From contig CM059199.1 in assembly GCA_030323885.1 (NCBI GenBank), positions 75,984,781 through 76,048,780 of the forward strand: 64,000 bases of DNA. The letters are read 5' to 3'. The translations under genes and the position numbers were made by a program. Under the pieces are notes generated by a model that saw nothing but the letters and a program-made list of their open reading frames with translations, ran no database searches and had not been told where the DNA came from. This document shows, one piece after another, positions 11,691 through 22,439 of this stretch. The DNA is from Branchipolynoe longqiensis. Its lineage: Eukaryota > Annelida > Polychaeta > Phyllodocida > Polynoidae. Each line of letters opens with the position of its first letter. The stretch's first letter is position 1.

Positions 11691-12510
11691 GCGGGAGGGG
11701 GTGGGGGAGAGGGGGAGGATGGGGAGGGGAGGGGTTGGGGGGGAGGGGTGTAGGGGGATGGGGAGGGGAGGGGGGGTGGGGGAGTAGGTGGGGGGAGGAG
11801 GAGAGGAATGGCGTAGGGAGGAGGGGACGGGGAGAGGTGGAGCCAGAGGGGAGGAGAGAGGGGGAGGGGCGAAGAGGTAGGTGGAGGTGAGGGGGGAGGG
11901 AGGGGAGGGGGTGTGAAGGAGGGATGGGAGGGAGGGGGAATGGGAGGGCGAGAGGTGGGGAGACGGGGAGGGGAGGGAGAAAGCGAAGAGGGGAAGAGGA
12001 GGGGAGGAGAGGAGGGGGAGGGGAGGAGGGGGCGGGAGAAGGTAGGTGGAGGGAACGGGAGGGGGGGGGGGGGAGAGTGGGGAGAGGGGGGGAGGGGAGG
12101 GGAGGGGGCAAAGAGGTGATGGATCATGAGGGGCTGCTGGGGAGGTGGATGTGTGGGGAGGATGGAGGGTAGGGTGGGGTAGAGGCAGCTGGGTGACCAA
12201 GCGAGTTGTCGGGAAGGAGATGAGATGTGAGTGAAAGGGGAGAAGGAGAGGAGGAGGGCGGAGTAGGGGAGTGACGGTGGGTGAGGATTCAGAAGGGGTG
12301 CGATTGTGAAGGTGGGTCGGAGGAGGAGGGAAGAGGGGGGAGGGGGACTATGTGGGTGTAACGGATCTCAGAGGGGAGGCGGGGGAGGTGAGATGTGGGG
12401 AAGAAGGAGGCGAGCAGGTGAGAGTGTATGTGGGGGCGTGGGTGGGGGGGGGGGGGAGGAGAGGTGGAAAGAGAAGGATGGGAGATGGAGAGGGTGAGGG
12501 GGAAGCGGTG
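11690..12510. repeat. Purine-rich GGGGAGG tract
   Basis: Strand-asymmetric GGGAGG/GGGGAG repeats with the purine strand on plus, including a 12-base G-run near 12,061. It is less pure after 12,120, where a 12-base G-run also occurs near 12,446. Potential triplex and quadruplex DNA. Confidence 0.85.
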
Positions 12511-12852
12511 GAAATACCAGCATAATATGAGAATTTCATTTGAATAATGGTACCATAATTCTCTCTACAAAATTAGTTTTATACAATCCTATAATCAGAT
12601 AATTCCAATAAAATATTTACTGATTCGAATCAAATGATTTCTGTTAAATACTCATCCCCATCGAATACCATAATTACATTTAATATATGTCAATACCCAT
12701 CCATTTTTCCAGTCAGTTTGGACGCTAAGAACTCCTTAAATTCATGTAATCAAATTCTCTCCTTACCTTTACGCTTTGCGTACGTTGTTGTAGCTGCTAG
12801 GTTCATTAATGTTAGATTTAATTTTGTGTAATAGTATGCACAAAAGGACATA
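12511..12852. other. AT-rich unique segment
   Basis: Low-CpG, AT-rich sequence with several taattt/aattcc motifs. I see no repeat family and no convincing ORF. Confidence 0.4.
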
Positions 12853-13029
12853 CAGTAAAACCTGCCTAACCGACCACCTCCACAGACCGGCAACTTCCCT
12901 ATATCGATCACTTTATTTGGGTCCTAACAATACCATTTTGACTATATTCTAACTCCCGAAACCGACCACCTCCCTAAATGGACCACTTGAAGTCGGTGCC
13001 AAGGTAGGTCGAGTTAAGGGATTTGACTG
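12853..13029. mobile_element. Family A MITE, complete, TA-flanked
   Basis: It starts cagtaaaacctgcctaaccg and ends gttaagggatttgactg, each side flanked by TA (12,851-12,852 and 13,030-13,031). A CAGT terminus plus TA duplication is the pattern of pogo/Tigger-type Tc1-mariner elements. At 177 bp it has no coding capacity. Confidence 0.85.
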
Positions 13030-13149
13030 TAGATTGTACTATTACTATGGCTTAGCGATCATAACAACCGATGTTCCATTGTTTTCAACAAATAAACCAC
13101 ATTCCATTATTTTGTCCAACAAACAAAACACACCATCGTCAGCAACCAT

Positions 13150-13320
13150 CAACAAATTCGAATAGTTTCAAGAGCAGACGACATTTAATGATCTCAGACT
13201 ATTAAGCTTAGTGGATATCGATTAATTTCCCGAGTGAACAAAAATAAAGAAATGGCACAAGAAGGTGCATTTCTTTGAGAACAGACGACAATTAACCCAA
13301 AAGCAGACGACATGAGTCAG
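13150..13320. repeat. Dispersed agcagacgaca motifs
   Basis: agcagacgacattta (near 13,173), acagacgacaattaa (near 13,281) and agcagacgacatg (near 13,303). These are the reverse complement of the degenerate repeat at 2.9-3.8 kb. Confidence 0.5.
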
Positions 13321-13419
13321 TAGCGGGTTGGTGGAGTGTGTGTGTGTGTGTGGGGGGGGGGGGGGGTTAAAAGAAAACGTTCGTTCTCCTGAACCCGATA
13401 TCTGTATATCCCGACTGAA

Positions 13420-13560
13420 GGGTTTTGGTTGTTGGAGTTTTACGTCCTGGCAACATCTAGGGTCATATCAGGACGGGTACCGACTTCTGAAAGCACACAC
13501 TGTTGGTGACTTTATAGTGCTGCCCCACTGGAAGACGAGGCTGCCAGCACCATGACCTGA
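13420..13560 (-). mobile_element. S1 SINE 3' half
   Basis: Minus-strand S1 from the tail (ggttgttggagttttacgtc) to caccatgacctgat, where it is cut by the GT array. A (GT)n/poly-G run precedes it at 13,336-13,366. Confidence 0.8.
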
Positions 13561-14390
13561 TGTGTGAGTGTGTCACATATGTGTGTGGATGGCTGTGTCT
13601 GGCTGTGTGTGTTTGGCTGTGTGTGTGGCTGTGTGAGTGTGTATGTGTGTGTGTGTGGCTGTGTATGTGGCTGGCTGTGTGTGGCTGTGTGTGGTTGTGT
13701 GTGTGGCTATGTGTGTGGCTGTGCGTGTGTCGCTGTGTGAGTGTGTGTAAGTGTGTGTGGCTGTGTGTGTGGCTATGTGTGTGGCTGTGTGTGTGTGGTT
13801 GTGTGAGTGTGTGTTAATGTGTGTGTGTGTGTGGCTGTGTGTGGCTGTGCGTGTGTGGCTGTATGAGTGTGTGTAAGTGTGTGGCCATTTGTTTGACTTT
13901 GTGTATGGCTGTGTGAGCGTGTGTAAGAGTGTGTGTGTCTGTGTGTGTGCGGCTGTGTAAGTGTGTGTGGCTGTGTGTGTGGCTGTGTATGTGGCTGTGT
14001 GAGAGTGTGCCCCACATGTATGTGTATGAGAGAGACTGTGATGTGTGTGTGTCTGTGTGTGGCTGTGTGTGTGGCTGTATGATGGTGTCTCCAACATGTG
14101 TGTGCATGAGAGAGACTGCGAGGTGTGTGTGTCTGTGTGTGTGGCTGTGTGCGGATGTGCGTGTGTGGTTGTGTGAGTGTGTGTAGGTGTGTGTGGCTGT
14201 GTGTTTGGTTGTGTGTGTGGCTGTGTGAGTGTGTGTAAGTGTGTGTGGCTGTTTGTGTGGCTGTTTGTGTGGCTGTGCATGTGTGGATGTGTGAGTGTGT
14301 GTAAGTGTGTGTGGCTGTGCGTGTGTGGCTGTGTGTGGCTGTGTGAGAGTGTCCCACATGTGTGTGTATGAGAAGACTGCGAGGTGTGTC
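13561..14390. repeat. (GTGTGGCT)n array with higher-order units
   Basis: GT-rich array with interspersed ggctgtgtgtgtggctgtg. A longer unit containing catgtgtgtgtatgagagag recurs near 14,020, 14,100 and 14,360. The G/T strand is on plus throughout. Confidence 0.9.
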
Positions 14391-14615
14391 CATTATTTGC
14401 ACGTTAACGCTCTGGCATTCTCAATCGTCACATATTATCGCTCACCAGAAATTGTTGGTTGAGGCGCCACGCCAGGAGCCCGGATGTACGCACCCTCCCA
14501 CCGCGCATGTCACCAAACCTGCTGGCCACCCGCAGGAGGTGTAATTTCCCACGCGTGTGTAACACACCCACACGCCATTCACGTCAAATCAAAGCTCTTC
14601 TCTTCTGGGTTTCGA

Positions 14616-14735
14616 ACCCCTCAGGTTAGAACCCTGGCCAAGTCAAAACAATGACTTACAAATTTATACTTGTCGGTACCTAGCCAGGCGCTCAGCGTTA
14701 TTACTATATTAGGATAGGGCATGGAGCAGTTGAAT
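14616..14735 (+). mobile_element. S1 SINE fragment
   Basis: It spans the S1 head/body junction (aaccctggccaagtcaaaac through tagccaggcgctcagcgtta). Both ends are lost. Bases 14,736-15,274 are AT-rich and show nothing recognisable. Confidence 0.7.
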
Positions 14736-15274
14736 GAGGAAGGACCAATTCTCCATGATTGAAATTTCCCCTGCTTAATCAACTAATGTACAGAACAAAA
14801 CAACACAAAACCTTATATTGCCATGAAAACAAATTGGCGTTGCATGATGGGAACATTTTTGTTTATTTAGCTATTAATGACGAATGATTGTCTTAATATT
14901 CCAATGCTTAGAAACTAAGAGTAAGACAGTGTATGCTCTATTTATAGCTTTTTGTATCTTTTACAATATATTGTGAGAAAATTTAATGAAAATATCTTTG
15001 CGATATTGTTGTAAATGGGTGCTATCCAACAATGGAATCCATGCCTGTCAGTGCCAAAATAGTCCTTTTATTTGTGCTTTTAATTCTGTTAAGAAATTCG
15101 AGGCGGCGAGGGTTAGCCTAAAAGAGGAATTATGCATTTTTGTTGCAGGTTCATTCACAGTTTGATATTCATATTCGTTTTCGAACTACAATGAAAAATA
15201 TAAACATCTATCCATGTCATATTAATAGCTTTATTGTTTTTGAATTGTTATTCTGCTAATAAAATGGGGGGGAT

Positions 15275-15482
15275 GATACTTGGCCAAATGAGTTGAGCAT
15301 CAGTCTCCCGTTTTGGTAGAACGTGGGATTGGAACACACGAGTTTGAACCCTGGTTGAGTCAAACCATGACTTAAAAATTGATTCTCGATGCTTCCTAGC
15401 TTGGCGCTCGGCATTATTAGGATAGGGCAAGGAATGGTTGGCTGAGTGTCAGGATAATGTGACTGAGTGGGATATCGGGTCA
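15275..15482 (+). mobile_element. S1 SINE, 3'-truncated
   Basis: It runs from a degenerate tRNA-like head (gatacttggccaaatgagtt; B box near gagtttgaaccctggttgag) to gactgagtgggatatcgggt. The tail half is missing. Confidence 0.8.
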
Positions 15483-15589
15483 CAATCCACCTTTCAGCTG
15501 ACCAATCAGATGGCGTGAAAGATGACCTTTAAAGCCTGTTAGCCTTGATGAAAGGACCACCGCGTCCAAAGACAACAAGGAATGTGTGT

Positions 15590-16412
15590 GTGAAGGGGAG
15601 GAGGGGTAGATGGGGTGAGGGGGTGAGGAGTGAGGGGGGAGGTAGGCGGTCGGGGTAGGATTCGTATGATCACTGATGCATGACATCATCAGGGTCACGT
15701 GACCAGTCAGGTCACCCCTGAAGGCTGCCAGGGTTTCATGTGCAAGCCCCTTGAAATACCAACAAAGCTTATTACTCTGATTGATATTTTGTTTTATTTT
15801 GTTTCTAAGAACTGAGCAATACTTCACATGTACAATGCAATACAATACAATGCAGACAACTCAATTCTCCTTTTCCTCAACTGATACCAATACAAAGACT
15901 TTCTCACCCGTCTGGTCATGCCCCTTCTTCCTGCTCTGGCCCCAGTCTCCAACTGTCCAACTGACCTCTCCCCCCCCCCCCCCCCCCCCCCCCCCACAGT
16001 CCAGCTTTATATCTAGCTTGACCACTCTCCTAGCACCAGCCTACCTTGACCACCGCCCAGCTGCAGACGAGCCTCTTTTTGGCCTGTCTCCACACTCTAC
16101 TGCCTGGCAGCCCTTCGTACCCATAATTCACCTGCTTAATCTACCTTTTATTTTCCTTTTCAATATGCCAAAATTATCCCATCTTCTCCATAACCTTTAA
16201 CGTTACACCCGTATTTAATAACCGTAGACTCTAAGCCTAAAATCCGCATAATTTTACATCCTGTTTCTTTTTTCTTTCCGATTAAAATGACTAAATTAGG
16301 TACCAGAAGTACTTAGACAACACTGGAAGCATAGACCCTCCACAGCTTCCTGTGGGTTCATAGACCACTTAACCATTAGCTTTTAAGGTTTTGCGTCCTA
16401 GAAGCGCCTAAG
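15590..16412. other. Unassigned segment with poly-C run
   Basis: Mixed sequence containing a GGGGA-rich patch (15,596-15,650) and a C-run of about 28 bases near 15,969-15,997. No repeat family or gene was recognised. Confidence 0.4.
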
Positions 16413-16700
16413 GTAATGTAGTAGTCTGTAGTGGCTTCTCAGGCAAGGAGCCACACAGACAATTAGCTGTAGATAGGGTGATTGCATCAGGGAGTCGAGG
16501 TAATGAATTGGTTAGCACGCTAGCCCCATACAACACACATCTCATTTTCACCACCCTTACAACACGACTAACTATTATCGGGATGAGTACCGATTTGGGA
16601 CACATCCCAATCACAGTGGGTTTTTTATTTTATTTTCCTGTCCCCACTGGGATATCATTTCGCCAGCACCATCAGCCAATATCCCACTCAGTCGTCGGCG
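16413..16700 (+). mobile_element. SINE mosaic: family D head plus S1-like reverse body
   Basis: Bases 16,413-16,535 match the family D region just upstream of and into its tRNA-like part (gtctgtagtggcttctcagg ... ggttagcacgctagcccc; compare reverse of 37,060-37,200). Bases 16,560-16,690 then resemble the S1 body in reverse, strongly diverged. The chimeric order is unusual. Confidence 0.5.
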
Positions 16701-16704
16701 GGTC

Positions 16705-17098
16705 TGCCTAGTTACAAAAGTGGGTCTGCCTGGTTACAGGAGGAGGGTCTGTTGGTTACATGAGGAGGGTCTGATTGGTTACAGGAGGAGGGGCTGCTCG
16801 GTTACAGGAGGAGGGTCTGCCTGGTTACAGGAGGAGGGGCTGCTTGGTTACAGGACGAGGGTCTGCCTGGATACAGGAGGAGGGTCGGCCTGGTTCCAGG
16901 GGGGGGACTGCTTGGTTACAGGAGGAGGGGCTGCTTGGTGACAGGAAGAGGATCTGCCTGGTTACAGGAGGAGGGTCTGCCTGGTTACAGGAGGAGGGTC
17001 TGCCTGGTTACAGGAGTACGGTCTGCGTGGTTAAAGGAGGAGTGTCTGCCTGGTTACAGGAGGAGGGTCTGCCTGGTTACAGGAGGAGGGTCTGCCTG
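16705..17098. repeat. 23-bp minisatellite
   Basis: About 17 copies with unit ggttacaggaggagggtctg plus cct. Variants carry gggctgctt or ggtcggcctg. Sharp edges at both ends. Confidence 0.9.
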
Positions 17099-17099
17099 C

Positions 17100-17265
17100 C
17101 TAAGGTGAAGGCGGTCTCTCGGGTCGTGTCAGTTCCGGTCGGTGCCGCCATAGCGCTATACCCCGCTCTGAGCCTTCGTATAAACCATCACGCCGAACCT
17201 TACTTCCGGTACAGCGGCGTGCGCAGCTAATCTGCCGGAAGTTTATTAATATTACCAAGTGATGC
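17100..17265. promoter_or_regulatory. Short CpG island with paired ETS-type sites
   Basis: CpG-rich unique sequence with acttccgg at 17,202-17,209 and the reverse-oriented ccggaagt at 17,235-17,242, about 33 bp apart. Also gccgccatagcg near 17,142. Promoter role inferred from motifs only. Confidence 0.35.
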
Positions 17266-17269
17266 CCAC

Positions 17270-18070
17270 CCCCGCCACCTTGCAACACCCATCACCCATA
17301 ATCACCACCCCATCATCCACCACCTGCAACCCACCACCCACCACCCATTCACCACCCATTCACCACCCATCACCACCCACCACCCATTCACCACCCATCA
17401 CCCATCACCCACCACCACCCACCATAGAATGAGGTAGCGCGAGCAGAGAATGAAGTAGCATGAGCTGCTCCAGACACCCCGATTACTTACAGAAATTTGA
17501 AAGTTGTGTGTGGCGGTGGGAGGCGTGGCGGTGCCAAACCGCCAATCCCCCCTCTCCTCCCCCTCCCACTCCCCCTCCCACTCCCTCTCCCCCCTCCCAT
17601 TCCCCCTCCCCCCCACTCCACCTCCCTCCCACCATTCCCTCCTCTGCCTCTCTCTCCCCTACCCCTGCGCCTCCTCTTCCTCCTCCCTCATGCCTTCCCC
17701 TTCTCCTCCTTACCTCTCTACCTCTCTCCCCTCCCTCTCCTCCCCTCACCCGCTCCCCCCCTCCTCCACTCCCCTCCCTCCCCCACCCTCCTCCCTCCCC
17801 TCCCACTCCACCTCCCTCCCCCCTCTCCTCCCCCTCCCCCCTCTCCACCTCTCTCCCCTCCCGCTCCCCTCCCACTCCACCTCCCTCCCACCCTCTCCTC
17901 CCACCCTCCCCTCCTCTCCGCCTCTCTCCCCTCCCCCTCCCCTCCCACTCCACCCCCCCCCCACCCTCTCCTCCCCACCCTCCCCTCCTCTCCGCCTCTC
18001 TCCCCTCGCCCTGCCCTCTTCCTTCTCCTTCCTTACCCTTCTCTTCTCTTAACCCCCCCCCCCCCCCGTC
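17270..18070. repeat. CCACCACCCAT array and CT/CCCT-rich tract
   Basis: 17,270-17,425 is a (ccacccat/ttcacc)n array. 17,430-17,545 is a short non-repetitive spacer. 17,545-18,068 is a pyrimidine tract of ctcccctccc units with a near-repeated cactccacctccctccc (17,620, 17,806, 17,871), ending in a C-run. Confidence 0.85.
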
Positions 18071-18815
18071 CAACGCCGTTATGCACCTCCATGAGGTAAT
18101 TTACATCGTCTATGATGTAATTTACATCGTCTATGATGATTGCTTAATGTACATTCTCTCAATTTCTTTTCTTTGGTGGTTCTATTTGAGTGTGAGTTAA
18201 AATATAAATACAATTATTGTTTCATGTGAAGATAATTAGGTCAGGGAACAATATGAGTATAATGCTATATGCCTATATAATTATTTAGATACATATTATA
18301 TCGTTCTATATACTTACTTACATATATTTATGTAGTTCTGCATTTAATTTGATTGATCCATGGATCCATTTGTCTATTTAATTTCTTTTCAATTACACCA
18401 AGCGGGTCATTCGATACCAGATGGCAGCTACATTTACGTGGTTTTAAGGTCCTGTTTATACAATTACCTGATATTTGATTATTTCACACTCATATAATAA
18501 TTAATATTTTCCTAGAGTCATGTTATGTGTACATATGTTCTAATTTCCCAAATTAATGATGTTAATAATAACCATTGAAGAAATTGAATAACTAAAGATT
18601 TACTGTAGTTATGATCATTGATTTTTTACATGATCATTTAACATTCATGCATGCCTGTCTCATGTGAGCTGACAACGCAACTTGAATCTCGCGTCAGGTG
18701 GGGATCAAGAATCCCGATTCCACCTCACGTCAAATAGTAAATAGGGCATTGATGATTCATCTGAACCCTCTCTTTCCTTGTCCCTCCTGATCTCGTCTAT
18801 TCCTCCTGTCCCAGC
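18071..18815. other. AT-rich unique segment
   Basis: It begins with a two-copy tandem of gtaatttacatcgtctatga (18,096-18,137) and continues as ~640 bp of AT-rich sequence with no recognised repeat or ORF. A candidate for conserved non-coding sequence, on composition only. Confidence 0.4.
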
Positions 18816-19190
18816 CCTCATTCACCCCCCCCCCCTCCTCCACACACCTCGCATCTCACACCCACCCCACCCTCACCACCCTAAGCACCATACATACACC
18901 TCACCACATCACACTCCCACCTCATTCACGGCCACCACTCTCACCCCTACACAATCCCACCCCGACTCTTACCCCAACTCACACCCACACCGCCACACAC
19001 ACCTACACTACCTCGGCCACACTACACCCCACCACACACACCTACACACACACTCATGCACACACTCACACTCACACACACTCACACACACTCACACACA
19101 CACTCACACACACTCACACACACTCACACACACACTCACACGCACTCACACACGCACTCACACACACACTCACACACACACTGCTACTTG
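18816..19190. repeat. C/A-rich block ending in (CACACACT)n
   Basis: C-rich sequence passing into a (ca)n-(ct) microsatellite at 19,030-19,188. Confidence 0.85.
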
Positions 19191-19194
19191 ACTA

Positions 19195-19850
19195 TGCGGT
19201 GTCAGGCTCCGCACCAATTTCTCTCCATCTGAGCAGCTCCAACCAGCCGAGCAGCCCCGAGTAGCTCCGATTGGCTCCTAACAGTTCCGAACAGCTCCGA
19301 GCAACCCTGAACAGCCCCGAGCAAATCCGAGTAGCCCGAACAGCCTCAAGCAGCTCCGAGCAGGCCCGAGAGCAGCTCCGAACAGCTCGGAGCAGCCCAT
19401 TGCAGCCCATAGCAGGCCATAGCAGCCCATATCCACCCATATCAGCCCTTAGCAGGCCTCGGCAGCCCTTAGCAGCCCATAACAGCCCTTAACAGCCCAT
19501 AGCAGCCGATTGCAACCCATATCAGACCTTAGCAGCCCATTGCAGCCGATAACAGCCCATTGCAGCCCATAACAGCCCATAGCAGCCGATAGCAGCCCAT
19601 ACCAGCCCATACCAGACCATTGCAGCCCATAGAAGCCCTTGGCAGCCCATTGCAGCCCATAATAGCCATAGCAGCCCATATCAGCTCATAGAATCCCATA
19701 GCAGCCCTTAGCACCCCATAGCAGCCCATATCAGCCCATAGCAGCCCATAGCAGCCCATAGCAGCCCTCAGCAGCCTTTAACATCCCTTAGCAGCCCTTA
19801 GCCGCCCTCAGCAGCCCTTAGCACCCCTAACAGCTTGGTCTTGGCCGCAG
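19195..19850. repeat. 10-bp satellite cagcccatag
   Basis: Several dozen decamers. The proximal part (19,215-19,400) uses cagctccgag and cagcccgag variants. The distal part is cagcccatag with cagccctta and cagccgata variants. The gradient suggests expansion from the left. Confidence 0.9.
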
Positions 19851-20115
19851 GATCGCCCGTCTCCGGCCTCCTGTCTGTGGCTCCGCCTCGCCCCATAGCC
19901 CGGACCCGGCCCCGGACCCGGCCCCGACACCTCCCGGCCTTGGCCCCGGCCGAGTCGCTCCCCGAGCTCCCCCCGTCTCCCAGCCCGCCTCGACCCAAGT
20001 CAATATGTGCGATATTACCGGCCGGCTGCCCGCCCGCCTCCCGCCGCCCGGACAGGGAGCGCCCGGGGCATGCCGGGAGACCCCATCCTCCAACCAAGGC
20101 AGCTCAGAGGTCACA
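19851..20115. promoter_or_regulatory. CpG island
   Basis: High-CpG sequence after the decamer array, containing a (cccggacccggcc)n stretch, cgcccgcctcccgccgcccg and catgccggg. It ends where AT-rich sequence begins (20,116). No gene call. Bases 20,116-20,744 are AT-rich with no recognised feature. Confidence 0.35.
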
Positions 20116-20753
20116 TTATGCTGTTAATGATAATTAGTATTCTATATACGTTACCACAATACCATTACCAGTCATATATATTTTCTCACAGTCATATATA
20201 CTTATATGTAATTAGCTCATATATGTGCTCTATAATCCATTATGGGAATATAAACAAGGACACTACCGATCTTCAGTTCCCTATGTAATAGTTAGCACTT
20301 ATCCTATCTAGCTGACCCTGTTGTTATGACATAGACCACGGTGGCGCCCCCTGTGAGCGGCCCTGTGCACTGTATGCCAGCCGCGCCTGGCCTTAACGCA
20401 TTCAATTTTCAACTTCAATCTTGTTCTGTTTATTGGGGCCAACTGTTTATATGGGATATATAAATATGTTTATAAATCTGGCTTCATTACATGAAGAAGA
20501 ATAGACAAACAGGTGACAGGTCGGACACTATTTATTTGCGGCTTGGCAAAGCACAGAGGCTCACCAGTTACAACAAAAATTGAAATCTGAATAGCAAATG
20601 GTGGCTTTGTCGCATGAACTGCTGGAAACCCATGCCAGTAGTGCCACTACGCAGCAATCGCCAGCTGGTCAGCGATTGGACATACATATAATCAGAGTAT
20701 TCGGTGTAATTAATTAATAATTAATTAATAGATGATAATAGCATGCTACAACT

Positions 20754-21171
20754 TAGATAATGGATTCACCCGGTACTCGCAGTACAGGGGTGAAGACCAG
20801 CCTTATTTTAAAACGGTCGAAAAATCGGGTTCATGAAATGAGTCTTTATGAGAGCCTAATTTCACAATCTAAGAAGCAACATTTATTCTTTGTATATGTC
20901 TTCATATTTCCCCGCTACCTTTGAGTTGAAAAATATAATAAAACATCTGGTTTAATAAGATTTAAAAGTGAAATCGACGGCGTTCTATGGCCGCCATCTT
21001 GTCTTTTTGCAATCTCTCCCATTTCACCAACTCAGTGCCGATATAAGTAACCATTTGACACTGGAGCCAGGCATTGTACTTCCTGTTCCATATTAAAGCT
21101 ATTTTCGGCCGTATTTACACTACGTTGTCGTTCACCCGTGTACTACAAGTACCGGGTGAATCTTTTATCCA
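20754..21171. mobile_element. TIR element with 9-bp target duplication (Mutator-like)
   Basis: A 418-bp element flanked by gctacaact at 20,745-20,753 and 21,172-21,180. Left terminus tagataatggattcacccgg, then tactcgcagtac. The right terminus in reverse complement starts tggataaaagattcacccgg, then tacttgtagtac. A 9-bp duplication with long TIRs is characteristic of Mutator-type (MULE) elements. No transposase. It contains ggccgccatcttg near 20,990, a YY1-type core-promoter motif. Confidence 0.85.
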
Positions 21172-21526
21172 GCTACAACTACGCCCATTTATATCTGTAT
21201 AATAAATTATTCATCCTATATCGTATATGTGTGCGATATATAAGAATTATATGAGTATTAATTCACAGAAGTTGCTGACATCCATCTGCCACTATCGGGC
21301 TCCCCATTGGAAGCTTCTCCCCTGAAACAATGTAGAAAACATATATAAACACACATGAGGTAATTGCTGATTGTTGAAACATTTCGCCTTTTTCATCGCA
21401 AGAAAAGTGGAATTACTGAGAATTAAAATGACCTTCAGGTAAAACTCCTTTATTTAATTTTGTTTTTGTTGATTGGCCTTTAGGGTTTTTGCGCCTGAAA
21501 TCTTCGTTTCTGTCCACACAGAAGAG

Positions 21527-21775
21527 CCATGTCGTAAGAGTCTGGCTGGCTGCCATGTGGAAGGTCATGGGTTCGAACCCCGGCCGAGTCAAACCAATGA
21601 CATTCAAAGTTTATGCTTGTCATTCAGTAACCAGGCACTCGGCATTAATAGGATATATCAAGGACTTGTTTGCTTATCAATATTATCAATATAATGTGAC
21701 TAAGTGGGATATTGGGTCATGGTGTCCGTGGCCCAGTCATCCAGTGGAGCAGCACTATAAAGTCACCATCTATAT
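21527..21775 (+). mobile_element. S1 SINE, 3'-truncated
   Basis: Degenerate head, B-box-like gggttcgaaccccggccgag (21,570-21,590), body to ctataaagtcacca. The S1 tail is cut where the next H copy begins. Confidence 0.8.
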
Positions 21776-21784
21776 GTGCTCTAT

Positions 21785-22064
21785 ACTAGCATCGAATTTT
21801 CAAAACCAAAATAATTGGTTAGATTTGATTCTACATATCTAATTTAGATAGGTTTGTTTGTTTGTTTGTTGTTTTACGTCCTAGCAACATCTAAGGTCAT
21901 ATCAGGACGGGATTTAGATTGGTTTGCACTTTTTAAGCAGAAGGGAATATTGAGTCAATTTAATAAAACTCTGTTACTGCAAAAGCCTACAGTGTCAGAG
22001 TTTTGGCGTGTTTGCCAAAGCTAATGTTACATGTTTATACTTCAAATATCTCAAACGTTAGCCT
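21785..22064. mobile_element. Family H partial copy interrupted by an S1 tail
   Basis: H blocks gaattttcaaaaccaaaata and tagatttgattctacatatc are followed at about 21,852-21,910 by an S1 tail fragment (gttgttttacgtcctagcaa). H resumes at gatttagattggtttgcact and continues through ctgttactgcaaaagcctac to caaatatctcaaacgttagc. Confidence 0.7.
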
Positions 22065-22065
22065 T

Positions 22066-22420
22066 TTAAAGCTGCATAGTCCGATGAAATATTAAATTTT
22101 CAAAACGAAACTAATTATTTTGATTTGATTTGACATATCTAACTTAGATACTGATGCACTTATTAAGCATTTGTTTCTGTGTAGAAGGCAATACTGAGTC
22201 AATTTAATAGAACCTGTTACTGCAGAAGTCTATGGTGTCAGAGTTTTGGCAAGCTTGCCAAAACTAATTTTTCATGTTTGCACCCAAAATATCTAAAGAT
22301 TTTACCATTAAAAATAAAAGTAACTTTGAACTAATGTAAAGTAGATACTAGTGATCGATCTAATATATTTATCTCAGAAAAAGTATAGAAATTCAAAACC
22401 ATCGGACTACGCAACTTTAA
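22066..22420. mobile_element. Family H, complete
   Basis: Left end ttaaagctgcatagtccgat, right end catcggactacgcaacttta plus a. About 355 bp, ending in TTAA on both sides and with a 15-20-bp TIR. The internal order (tctaacttagatactgatgc, agaacctgttactgcagaag, tcagagttttggcaagcttg, aatatatttatctcag) is the same in all H copies. TTAA-flanked TIR elements are typical of the piggyBac or Kolobok superfamilies; no transposase is present. Confidence 0.85.
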
Positions 22421-22439
22421 ATTCAATTTCCCAAACTTA

